Positions 8,404 through 16,471 of a stretch of DNA of 47,807 nucleotides are shown piece by piece. The number at the start of each line of letters is the position of its first letter. Positions within the stretch are counted from its first letter, which is position 1. The DNA lies in the NCBI GenBank assembly GCA_007693485.1, contig REDM01000270.1, positions 1 through 47,807 of the forward strand, read 5' to 3'. This DNA comes from Spirochaetaceae bacterium. Its GTDB lineage: Bacteria; Spirochaetota; Spirochaetia; DSM-27196; PWMO01. The notes below the pieces were generated by a model, which was not told where the DNA came from, made no database searches, and saw only the letters and a list, made by a program, of their open reading frames with translations. Made by a program: the position numbers and the translations under genes.

Positions 8404-9844
8404 GGTTCGCCGCCTCCGGCACAATCCAGGTATCCTTGCTGCCACCCCCCTGAGAAGAGTTCACCACCAGGGAGCCCTTCTTCAACGCAACGCGCGTGAG
8501 CCCCCCCGGAGTAACGTACGGCTGATCCGTCATCAGAATGTAGGGCCGCAGGTCAACGTGCCGGCCTTCGAAGTGATCTCCACAGAGAACGGGAACACGC
8601 GACAGCGCAAGGGTTGGCTGCGCGATGTAGTTTCGCGGGTTGTCCGACACGCGCCGTCGGAACTCGTCGCACTCCGCCCGGGTTGAGGCCGGCCCCACGA
8701 GCATCCCGTAGCCACCGGATTCGTTCGCGGCCTTCACCACCATCGACTCGATATTTTGCAGCACATGCTGACGGTCGGTATCGCGCCAGCAGAGGAAGGT
8801 AGGGACGTTGGGCAGCACCGCGTCTTCATCGAGGTAGTAGCGGATCATGTCCGGTACGTACGCGTAGATGACCTTGTCGTCGGCAACGCCGGTACCCGGG
8901 GCATTGGCAAGCGCCACCCTCCCGTTCTGGTACGCGTCAAGAAGGCCTGGTACTCCGAGCATCGAATCAGAGCGAAACGCCGTGGGATCGATGAAGTCGT
9001 CGTCGATTCGCCGGTAGATGACGTCTACTTTCTCAAGACCGTGGGTGGTTCGCATGCAGACGTAGCCGTTATCGATAACCAGATCGCGCCCCTCGACCAG
9101 GTCTACTCCCATCTGCTGCGCCAGAAACGAGTGCTCATAGTAGGCGGAGTTGTACATACCCGGGGTGAGCACCACGATCTTGGGCGCAGGGAGACCTTCG
9201 GGCGCCAGATACTCGAGGGCCGACCGCAACCGGTTGGCGTAGTCCGCCACCGGAAGCACTCGGGCCGCGGAAAAGAGCCGGGGAAAGGTCCGCTTGATCA
9301 CCACCCGGTTGCCGAGCATGTAGCTGGCGCCCGAGGGGGTGCGAAGGTTATCCTCCAGGACGTAAAAGGTTCCGTTGTCGTCGCGGACCAGATCTGATCC
9401 GGTGACGTGACACCAGACTCCTTTGGGGGGATCAAGGCCAACGCACTGCGGCCGAAAGCCGGCGGCGCTCCTGATCAGGTCGGCAGGAATAATCCCGTCC
9501 TTGACGATACGCTGATCGTGATAGATATCGTCGATGAACAGATTCAGAGCGGTAACACGCTGACCCAGACCACGTTCAACGGTGCGCCACTCGGATTGGG
9601 GGACAATGCGCGGAAGCACGTCGAAGGGAAAGATCCGTTCGGTACCACCGGAGTCACCGTAGACATTGAAGGTAATGCCCATCTGCAGCAGCACCTTCTC
9701 CGCGGCGTGCTGCTTTCGCTGCAGCTCTCCGAGTGGAAGCGTGTTGATTGTGTCTACCAGGAGACGAGCGTGATCGCGGGGGCGCGATCCATGGGAGAAA
9801 AACTCGTCAAAAAAACCATCCGTTGTGTATACTTGAAACGTCAC
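8396..9844 (-). CDS. Circularly permuted ATP-grasp protein
   Basis: A 482-residue enzyme of the circularly permuted ATP-grasp family. Typical blocks are VYGDSGGTERIFPFDVLPR, GVWCHVTGSDLVRD, VLEDNLRTPSGASYML, MVVKAANESGGYGM and the closing TRVALKKGSLVVNSSQGGGSKDTW. ATP-grasp enzymes make amide-type bonds through an acyl phosphate; the substrates of this family are not known. It is the first gene of the operon that continues with alpha-E, Anbu, transglutaminase and photolyase. The start is GTG 9844, with a promoter ending nine bases upstream and no ribosome site, so the mRNA looks leaderless. Confidence 0.92.
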   Translation of the reverse strand: MTFQVYTTDGFFDEFFSHGSRPRDHARLLVDTINTLPLGELQRKQHAAEKVLLQMGITFNVYGDSGGTERIFPFDVLPRIVPQSEWRTVERGLGQRVTALNLFIDDIYHDQRIVKDGIIPADLIRSAAGFRPQCVGLDPPKGVWCHVTGSDLVRDDNGTFYVLEDNLRTPSGASYMLGNRVVIKRTFPRLFSAARVLPVADYANRLRSALEYLAPEGLPAPKIVVLTPGMYNSAYYEHSFLAQQMGVDLVEGRDLVIDNGYVCMRTTHGLEKVDVIYRRIDDDFIDPTAFRSDSMLGVPGLLDAYQNGRVALANAPGTGVADDKVIYAYVPDMIRYYLDEDAVLPNVPTFLCWRDTDRQHVLQNIESMVVKAANESGGYGMLVGPASTRAECDEFRRRVSDNPRNYIAQPTLALSRVPVLCGDHFEGRHVDLRPYILMTDQPYVTPGGLTRVALKKGSLVVNSSQGGGSKDTWIVPEAANHA

Positions 9845-9853
9845 CTATACGAA

Positions 9854-9882
9854 AATGTAGCGCCTTTTTGATCCTTCGACAA
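9854..9882 (-). promoter_or_regulatory. Promoter of the ATP-grasp/Anbu operon
   Basis: On the minus strand: TTGTCG, 17 bases, TACATT, ending nine bases before GTG 9844. It lies in the 45-base gap after the exported orphan gene, so the operon is a separate transcription unit. Confidence 0.45.
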
Positions 9883-9889
9883 GTACCAA

Positions 9890-10528
9890 CTACCAGTCAG
9901 GGTACGACGTCACGATCGTACCGTCGTGCCGGATGAGGTAGTCGCGACGAACGCGAACCATGCGGTCGGGGTCGTCGCTGCCGATTTCGATATCCATCTG
10001 GGAGATCCAGATGGTGATGCGGATGCCCGCTTCGGTCTCGTACAGCAACGCCTGCGACCAGTGCGTGCGAAACATCGGGGTCTTACCGTCGCGCTCGTCC
10101 ACTCGCGCCATGCGCCGGGCTATGGTGAGCTTCTCGCCCTCCTCCATCCACGGCGAGAGCACCTCGAGGGTGAAGACCGCCTCGTCCGCAGCGCGGGTGG
10201 AGAAGTCCCGGTAGGTAATGAGCAGCGTCGCACCAGCCAATTCGATGCGGCCAACGGCGTATCGCCACACCCGGTGGTCGGACGGGAACAGCGCTCGCTG
10301 CAGCGAACCGGGAATCGGACCAAAGCCCGCGTCCCGTTCACCCAGGGCGGAACTATTGAAGAGGTGAGTGGGAAAGAACTCGCCAATTCGCAGCGGAAGC
10401 GTCAGCTCGCGGAACACCGTCTGCACCCGCTGGGGCTCGACTCCCGATGCGCCGGCGGGAGCCACTGCACATACCGCGATCAGGCACACTGCTCCCCAGA
10501 ACGGGGCACGGCTCAACCGGCTTCGCAC
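9890..10528 (-). CDS. Exported protein of unknown function
   Basis: A 212-residue protein that I cannot assign to a family. A hydrophobic N-terminal segment (about 8-27, ending APAGASG) reads as a signal peptide, so it should be periplasmic or surface-located. The rest is rich in charged and aromatic residues with alternating hydrophobic strands and no further membrane segment. The start is GTG 10528, 12 bases after the DUF59-like gene, so it is probably the last gene of the aminopeptidase-mgtE-DUF59 unit. Confidence 0.7.
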   Translation of the reverse strand: MRSRLSRAPFWGAVCLIAVCAVAPAGASGVEPQRVQTVFRELTLPLRIGEFFPTHLFNSSALGERDAGFGPIPGSLQRALFPSDHRVWRYAVGRIELAGATLLITYRDFSTRAADEAVFTLEVLSPWMEEGEKLTIARRMARVDERDGKTPMFRTHWSQALLYETEAGIRITIWISQMDIEIGSDDPDRMVRVRRDYLIRHDGTIVTSYPDW

Positions 10529-10540
10529 TGCGCCGGGTGC

Positions 10541-10825
10541 TCAGACGAGGGTGATGGTCGTGCCGGGAAACTCCCGCTCGAGCTCCTCGCGAAGCCGTCG
10601 TTGTATCCCGTCCACCACAATTGTTGCAATGCCGACACAGGTAATGCACGCCGGCATGTGTGACCCAAACTCGGTGAAGACCACGAGCTCGTTGCGCTCC
10701 GCGTTGTACCGGAATCGCTCCACCACACCAAGTCGCGAGATCGAAAGCCCACTCTCCGGGTCCTTCACGCGATCCAGCACCGACTGAAGCGTATCCTGCA
10801 TTGCCTGATCCATGGTTGGTTCCAT
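10541..10825 (-). CDS. DUF59/NifU-like small iron-sulfur assembly protein
   Basis: A 94-residue protein. VKDPESGLSISRLGVVE is typical of DUF59 (MIP18/PaaD-like) proteins. The CxxC pair C60 and C63 in PACITC recalls the NifU C-terminal domain. Either way a role in iron-sulfur cluster assembly or transfer is likely. I place the start at ATG 10825, where a GGGGGG run gives a ribosome site; ATG 10840 has none. It lies 20 bases after mgtE. Confidence 0.65.
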   Translation of the reverse strand: MEPTMDQAMQDTLQSVLDRVKDPESGLSISRLGVVERFRYNAERNELVVFTEFGSHMPACITCVGIATIVVDGIQRRLREELEREFPGTTITLV

Positions 10826-10845
10826 TGTCCGTCCCCCCATATCGG

Positions 10846-12207
10846 CTACCCCGTCTGGAGAATCAGCACGGCGAAGGAAAAATAAATGATGAGTCCCACG
10901 GCGTCCGCAACGGAGGTGATCAACGGCCCACTGGCGATGGCCGGATCCATCTTGAGCCGCGTCAGTACGAAGGGGAGGATCATTCCAATGAAGTTGGTGA
11001 CAACAATGATGCAGGTGAGCGTCAGGAGAACGATCAGTCCCACCTGCACGCCTCCGCGCCAGGTTCCCAGCGCCATGCCCATCACCCCCAGAACCACGCC
11101 AATGATCAATCCAATCACCAGCTCCTTGAAGACCACCCTCCCCCACTGATTGAGGCGAATGTCACCGGTACTGATCGAGCGGATCATGAGCATGGCAGAC
11201 TGCGACCCTGCGTTCCCCCCGGTGTCAATGATGAGGGGAATGAAGAATGCCAGCGCAACGTACGCCGCGAGCACCTCCTCGAAGGCTGCGATCACCCCCG
11301 AAGAGAGCAGGTTGACCACAATCAGGCCCGCCAGCCAGCCGATGCGGCTGCGGAAAAGGGTCCAGATGGTGACCTCCCAGTAGCTGCGCTTGAGCGGGGC
11401 AACGGCGGCTTGGCGGTGGAAGTCCTCGGTCGCCTCCTCTTCCGCGACGTCGAGCACATCGTCACTGGTGATGATCCCCAAAAGCACGCCCACGGAGTCA
11501 ACAACCGGCAGCACGAGGCGATCGTACTTGCGCATCGCGCGCACGGCCTCTTCCTGATCCTCGTACGCCGAGACGCTGATGAAGGAGTAGTCCATGATGT
11601 CCTGCACGAGTTTGTCCGGCTCGGCGAGGATCAGTCGCTGCAGGGACAGGGCGTCAACCAGGCGCCCCGAGTAATCGGTGATGTAGACAATCGCGAGGGT
11701 CTCACTCTCGTGTCCCCGCTCGCGAATGTGTTCGATTGACCGCGCAATCGTCCAGTCGGGCTTGATCGCCACGTAGTCGGGCGTCATGATGCGCCCGACA
11801 CTCTCCTCCGGGTACCCCAGCAGCTTACGCGCCTCTCGGAGGTCTTCGGGCGAGAGCATGTTGAGCAGTCGCTGCGTGACCTGTCCGGGAAGCTCACCGA
11901 GCAGTTCGGTGCGGTCGTCCGGGTCAAGCTCGGCGAGGATGTGGCGGGTTTCCGCATCGGTCAGTTCGTGCAGGAGGGTCTCGGTCATATCGCCGTCAAG
12001 ATAGGCGAACACCTCAACAGCGAGGTCACGGGGCAGCGCTCGGAAGAAGAGCACGCGATCGGTCTTGGTGAGCTCCGGCATGAAATCGGCAACTTCCGGG
12101 GCAACGATGTCGTAATCGGGCCACCCGGCACGGATCCGTACAAGGTGCTGCCAGTTGTGGTTCTCGATGTGCTGTCGAATCTCGTCGGGCAGAACGTTCT
12201 GAAGCAT
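10846..12207 (-). CDS. mgtE: Magnesium transporter MgtE
   Basis: A 453-residue Mg2+ channel of normal family length. The N-domain (1-130) has stacked helical repeats (LTDAETRHILAELDPDDRTELL). Two CBS domains follow (about 135-255), starting after YPEESVGRIMTPDYVAI. Five membrane segments make up 280-453, with the pore-lining signature around IDTGGNAGSQSAML. Family members are gated by Mg2+ bound between the N and CBS domains. GGAGAG sits seven bases before ATG 12207. No M-box or other riboswitch fits in the 43-base upstream gap. Confidence 0.95.
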   Translation of the reverse strand: MLQNVLPDEIRQHIENHNWQHLVRIRAGWPDYDIVAPEVADFMPELTKTDRVLFFRALPRDLAVEVFAYLDGDMTETLLHELTDAETRHILAELDPDDRTELLGELPGQVTQRLLNMLSPEDLREARKLLGYPEESVGRIMTPDYVAIKPDWTIARSIEHIRERGHESETLAIVYITDYSGRLVDALSLQRLILAEPDKLVQDIMDYSFISVSAYEDQEEAVRAMRKYDRLVLPVVDSVGVLLGIITSDDVLDVAEEEATEDFHRQAAVAPLKRSYWEVTIWTLFRSRIGWLAGLIVVNLLSSGVIAAFEEVLAAYVALAFFIPLIIDTGGNAGSQSAMLMIRSISTGDIRLNQWGRVVFKELVIGLIIGVVLGVMGMALGTWRGGVQVGLIVLLTLTCIIVVTNFIGMILPFVLTRLKMDPAIASGPLITSVADAVGLIIYFSFAVLILQTG

Positions 12208-12250
12208 GAGTCACTCTCCGGATCGGTGCGGTCGCGTATCGGACGGGGCG

Positions 12251-13516
12251 TTACCGGGTAGAGTGTAGTTTTTCCCCCGGTTCCTCGTCAAGGCGAAACT
12301 CGCCGTTCTCGATAATCACCACCGCGGTGTCGCTGCCATGACAGCGTGCGGTTACGGTAAGTTCCTCGCTTCCGATCATGAAATCGGTGTGCTCGGCGCT
12401 CTCGTTGATGCCGATCTCGGCGCGCTGATCGGCCGTCAACCCGTCGTACCCGCTAATACAACCGGGATAGGCCGATCCGAGCGCAAAGTGGCAGGCGGCG
12501 TTCTCATCAAACAGGATGTTGTAGAACACCGTGTTGCTCAGAAACACCGGCGACGCAACGTCTACCAACGCGATTTCCCCCAGAAAGCGCGAGCCCTCGT
12601 CGGAATCCAGAAACGAAGCCAGCGACGCCTTACCGCTGTCCGCGTCAAAGGCGACGACCTTCCCCTCTTCAAAGCGAAAGCTCGCGCCTTCCACCACCTG
12701 ATTGGTGACGATAACCGGCCGGGTAACGCGAACCGTTCCGGTGGTGGTGTGCCGATTTGGCGTCGTAAACACTTCCTCGGTGGGCAGATTGGGAAAGAAC
12801 ACGCGACCGTCGGGGGTGTGGGCGTGACCACCCTTCCAGTGGGCGCGTTCATCGAGCCGGACCGTGAGATCGGTACCCGGCGCCGTGAAGTGAAGTTCAC
12901 GGATGCGCATCGAGTCGAGCAACCGGGCGCGGTCCTGCAGACGGGCTCCATTATCCCGCCACGCCTGATGCGGATCGCTCTGATCGAGGCGAAGAATTGG
13001 TTTCATCCGCCGCCACAACTCCTCGAGAGCTTCGGGTCCGGCGTCCATCTTCAGCACCTTGGCGCCCCATCCCGGCGTGGGAGCCGCCAGAACCAGCCAC
13101 GGAAAGGCGTCGGCGCGCAGACGGGCACGCCACGCATACTGCAGCTCAAGCAAGGGCTTTCTCACCGCCATCGAGCGTGCCGCGTCGATGCCGGCCAGAA
13201 AGTCTGGATCGTCGGGGTTCTTGACCGAGACCACGGCCCAGTTTTCCTCGATCATTTCCGCATAGAGCGCACGCAGGTAGGCCGGCTGGTGCGTCAGGTA
13301 TTCCGGCCGCGAGGTTTCTACCCGCGCCTTGAACATCGCAGCGTGTTCCGCCTCCACCGCCACGTAGCGCGCGCCCTGTTCGTACGCAATCGCGACCATA
13401 TGGTTGACAAGCGGCCAGTGGACCGGCTCCGCCCGGATCAGCAGATTCTGTCCCGGTTGAAGCGACAAGGATGAGACGGCGAGTTCGGCGTAGGCGTGAA
13501 GATCATCGTGAAACAT
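12251..13516 (-). CDS. Aminopeptidase of the M29 family
   Basis: A 421-residue, co-catalytic metal aminopeptidase. It has the M29 core HTPDGRVFFPNLPTEEVFTTP and the C-terminal metal-site region INESAEHTDFMIGSEEL. These enzymes are cytosolic and remove N-terminal residues from peptides. I chose ATG 13516, with AGGGGGA six bases upstream, over earlier in-frame starts that extend into the divergent gene. A TATATT -10-like hexamer lies about 20 bases upstream. It reads towards mgtE, 43 bases away. Confidence 0.9.
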   Translation of the reverse strand: MFHDDLHAYAELAVSSLSLQPGQNLLIRAEPVHWPLVNHMVAIAYEQGARYVAVEAEHAAMFKARVETSRPEYLTHQPAYLRALYAEMIEENWAVVSVKNPDDPDFLAGIDAARSMAVRKPLLELQYAWRARLRADAFPWLVLAAPTPGWGAKVLKMDAGPEALEELWRRMKPILRLDQSDPHQAWRDNGARLQDRARLLDSMRIRELHFTAPGTDLTVRLDERAHWKGGHAHTPDGRVFFPNLPTEEVFTTPNRHTTTGTVRVTRPVIVTNQVVEGASFRFEEGKVVAFDADSGKASLASFLDSDEGSRFLGEIALVDVASPVFLSNTVFYNILFDENAACHFALGSAYPGCISGYDGLTADQRAEIGINESAEHTDFMIGSEELTVTARCHGSDTAVVIIENGEFRLDEEPGEKLHSTR

Positions 13517-13589
13517 GCAAATCCCCCTGCCGCAAATATACCCAATTCTGCGCGACGTGTTCGCAATCCAACGCCCGGATGAGTACATT

Positions 13590-14774
13590 ATGGCCATGTC
13601 GGAACACGCACCCGAGAGCACAACCGAACTCACCGTCAGCTGGCACCGGAGCATTGCGGAAGTCGACCGCGACGAGTGGAACGCGCTGGCGCTGGAGCTG
13701 CAGACGCCCTTTCTCGAGTGGGACTGGCTGAACCAGCTTGAGGTTTCCGGCAGTATCTCGGCGGACAACGGATGGATTCCGGTCCACCTCACGGTTCGCT
13801 ACGCTCATCACCTGGTAGCCGCCGCTCCCCTCTATGTGAAGACTCACAGCATGGGTGAGTTTGTCTTCGACTTCGCGTGGGCGGATGTGGCCGAGCAACT
13901 CGGGCTCGACTATTATCCCAAACTCGTCGGCATGAGTCCCGCAACTCCGTCGGTGGGGTACCGCTTCCTGATCGCGCCCGGGTATCACGAGTCGGAGCTG
14001 ACGGTCACCGTGCTCGATCTGATCGAACAGTTCTGCCGCAGCAACCGCCTCAACGGAACAAGCTTTCTCTTCCCCGACTCGCGGTGGGCAGCCGGCATCG
14101 AGCAGGCGGGGTACACGGCGTGGCACCACCAGAGCTATCTCTGGACCAACCCCGGATTTCGGTCGTTCGACGATTATCTTGCCGGGTTCACCAAGAACCA
14201 GCGACGCAACATTCGCCGGGAGCGAGAGTCGGTCACCCAAGCGGGCATTACGCTGCGCTGCGTTCGCGGCGAAGACGCTCCGCACCACTGGTTTTCGCTG
14301 ATGTACGACTTCTACGAGAAGACCAACGATCAGTTTGGCCCATGGGCGGCCAAGTATCTGGACCGTCCCTTCTTCGAAGGCCTCGCCGAGGTCTGCCGGG
14401 ACCGGATTCTCTTTGTCTGCGGCTTTGAGTCGGGGTCTTCAGATCCCATGGCGATGTCGTTCCTGGTATACAAAAACGATCACCTGGTGGGTCGCTACTG
14501 GGGTACAGAGCGCTACGTTGATAACCTGCATTTCTGCGCGTGTTACTACGAGCCGATCGAATGGGCAATCATCAACGACGTACGCACCTTCGACCCGGGA
14601 GCGGGGTCCCCTCACAAAATCAGACGCGGGTTTCGCGCTGTACAAAACGTGAGCCTGCACCGTTTCTCCGACCCGCGCATGCGCGCCGTCATGGAGCATA
14701 ACATCGCCCGCATCAATGCATACGAAACGCGGCAGATCGAAGAGCTCAACGCGATGCTTCCTCTGAAGGACTGA
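13590..14774 (+). CDS. COG3146/DUF482 family GNAT-fold protein
   Basis: A 394-residue protein of the GNAT group often labelled 'peptidoglycan biosynthesis/recognition' (COG3146), related to FemX-like acyltransferases. Supporting blocks are TPFLEWDWLNQLE, FAWADVAEQLGLDYYPKLV, the FTKNQRRNIRRER stretch and the end FDPGAGSPHKIRRGFRAV. The true substrate is unproven. ATG 13590 and in-frame ATG 13596 are both possible. A -10-like TACATT ends at 13589, and leaderless translation would favour 13596. A longer frame from 13515 would overlap the divergent aminopeptidase gene and has no ribosome site. Confidence 0.82.
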   Translation: MAMSEHAPESTTELTVSWHRSIAEVDRDEWNALALELQTPFLEWDWLNQLEVSGSISADNGWIPVHLTVRYAHHLVAAAPLYVKTHSMGEFVFDFAWADVAEQLGLDYYPKLVGMSPATPSVGYRFLIAPGYHESELTVTVLDLIEQFCRSNRLNGTSFLFPDSRWAAGIEQAGYTAWHHQSYLWTNPGFRSFDDYLAGFTKNQRRNIRRERESVTQAGITLRCVRGEDAPHHWFSLMYDFYEKTNDQFGPWAAKYLDRPFFEGLAEVCRDRILFVCGFESGSSDPMAMSFLVYKNDHLVGRYWGTERYVDNLHFCACYYEPIEWAIINDVRTFDPGAGSPHKIRRGFRAVQNVSLHRFSDPRMRAVMEHNIARINAYETRQIEELNAMLPLKD

Positions 14775-14775
14775 A

Positions 14776-15957
14776 CTACGGTTCGTCGTCGGGAACGACC
14801 GGCGAGACCGGAAGTCGCACAGTTACGGTGGTTCCGCGTCCAACCGCCGAGTCCACATCGATACCGCCACCGTAGGCGTGAACCATCTTGTGGACGCTGG
14901 CGAGACCGATCCCGGTTCCCTTTCCCAGCGGCTTGGTGGTGAAATAGGGAGAGAAGATCTTCTCGTGGTCCTTCTTGGGTATCCCGCACCCGGTGTCCGC
15001 GATCGACAGACAGATGGTGTCCGTGGCGCACGACGTTGTGACCGTCAGCTTCTTGGTGCTGGTGTCCGCCATTGCATCGATGGCGTTTGCGATGAGGTTG
15101 TCCACAATCTGCTTGATCTGCAGCGGGTTTCCCAACACCGCCGGAAGCTGATCGTCGAGTTCAACCACCTTCTGCACGTGGAGCTTGAACTCTTCGTCCA
15201 GGTCAAAAAACTCAAGTTCGCGTCGAACGATCTGGTTTACATCCACGCGGTCTTTCCGCATGAACTGCTCGTCCGCGGTGTGGGCGATAATGCCGGCGAT
15301 CACCTTCTGAAGCTCTCCCGCGCTTGCGAGCAGGCTGTCGAGGTAGCGCTTGAGCTCGGTATGCACCGCATCGTCTTCGTTGAGGAGCAGGTTTGCCATC
15401 AGCACCGCGCCGCCAATCGACTGCAGCGGCACCTTGAGACTGTGCACGATCTGCGAGGTGTACTTGCCAAGCTCAGCCTCTTTCTCGATAGCCATCAACC
15501 GCTCGGTCCGCTCTTCGACCCGACGTTCGAGTGTTTCATTGCGCCGCGCGAGCGCGGACGTGAGTTCCAGGTGTTCGCGCCGAAGTGCGTAGACGTCAAC
15601 CGATTGCCGGATCACCGAGATCAGCTCGATCGCATCCCACGGCTTGAGGATATAGCGATAGACGCGTCCGTTGTTGATGGAATCCAGAAGCGACTCACGA
15701 TCCGAGTACGCCGAGAGCACCACCCGAATGATGTCCGGATGGGACTGCTCCACCAGACGCAACAGCTCCAACCCGTCCATTTCCGGCATCCGCAGATCGG
15801 TAACAACCACCTGCACGGGATGATCTTTGAGATAGGCAATCGCCTTGGCTCCCCGGTCGAACACCACACAGTGGTAGGGCTGGTGTTTGAACAGGCGCTG
15901 CACCGCGTTCAGAATGTTGACATCGTCGTCTACAAAGACGATCTGTGGTGAACTCAT
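14776..15957 (-). CDS. Response regulator-histidine kinase fusion
   Basis: A 393-residue soluble signalling protein. The N-terminal receiver has the acid pocket DDD (10-12), phospho-acceptor D54 in TDLRMPEMDG and K105 in LKPWD. A coiled linker (about 125-160) leads to a histidine kinase with H172 in VHSLKVPLQS, an N box NLIANAIDAM, and G boxes DTGCGIPKKD and GKGTGIGLASV. There is no membrane segment, so input comes through phosphorylation of the receiver. It converges on the COG3146 gene with one base between the stops, and it diverges from the STAS/kinase pair. Confidence 0.92.
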   Translation of the reverse strand: MSSPQIVFVDDDVNILNAVQRLFKHQPYHCVVFDRGAKAIAYLKDHPVQVVVTDLRMPEMDGLELLRLVEQSHPDIIRVVLSAYSDRESLLDSINNGRVYRYILKPWDAIELISVIRQSVDVYALRREHLELTSALARRNETLERRVEERTERLMAIEKEAELGKYTSQIVHSLKVPLQSIGGAVLMANLLLNEDDAVHTELKRYLDSLLASAGELQKVIAGIIAHTADEQFMRKDRVDVNQIVRRELEFFDLDEEFKLHVQKVVELDDQLPAVLGNPLQIKQIVDNLIANAIDAMADTSTKKLTVTTSCATDTICLSIADTGCGIPKKDHEKIFSPYFTTKPLGKGTGIGLASVHKMVHAYGGGIDVDSAVGRGTTVTVRLPVSPVVPDDEP

Positions 15958-16041
15958 CGCGTGCTACTATCATAAGACGCCGCCGGGCGTTCTGCCAGGG
16001 TTTGGCTGCGGTTTCTTCTGGTTTTCGCCACGGAGCGGGCC

Positions 16042-16070
16042 TTGGACCGGATTCCGTTATGGATTATACT
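16042..16070 (+). promoter_or_regulatory. Promoter of the STAS-kinase operon
   Basis: TTGGAC, 17 bases, TATACT. The expected transcript start is near 16077, 20 bases before ATG 16097. Confidence 0.55.
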
Positions 16071-16096
16071 CGAAGCGACGAATACCAAAAAAGTGA

Positions 16097-16471
16097 ATGG
16101 CGGATATGCACGCGTCGCAGCAACTCTTCCAACAATTCAACAACGAACACAACGGCCTCGCCCTTCAGGTGCAGGAATGCCCACCGGAGGCGCGGGGGCT
16201 CTCGGTCTCGGGGCATCTGGACACCACCAACGCAGCCTCGTTTTCGCGCGTGGTTCATGCGTGGCTCGACGAGTGCGGTGGGGTGCGCGAACTCTGGTTT
16301 GACCTCGCGGGATTGCGCTACATTTCATCATCGGGCATCGGAGCCTTTGTGCAACTGCTCATGGAGGCGCAAAGCCGTGGTGTAGCGCTTCGCCTGCTTG
16401 ACCTTGGGCCAAACGTACAGGCCGTCTTTGATGTGCTCGGGTTCTCGCGATTTTTTGTATTAGAGAAATGA
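16097..16471 (+). CDS. STAS domain protein (anti-sigma factor antagonist type)
   Basis: A 124-residue single STAS domain. The segment FDLAGLRYISSSGIGAFVQL carries the serine that is phosphorylated in SpoIIAA/RsbV-type antagonists. Such proteins switch partners by binding or releasing an anti-sigma kinase or a related signalling enzyme. No RsbW-like kinase is in the window. The gene overlaps the PAS-kinase gene by four bases (ATGA), so the two are co-translated. The ribosome site is weak. Confidence 0.88.
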   Translation: MADMHASQQLFQQFNNEHNGLALQVQECPPEARGLSVSGHLDTTNAASFSRVVHAWLDECGGVRELWFDLAGLRYISSSGIGAFVQLLMEAQSRGVALRLLDLGPNVQAVFDVLGFSRFFVLEK

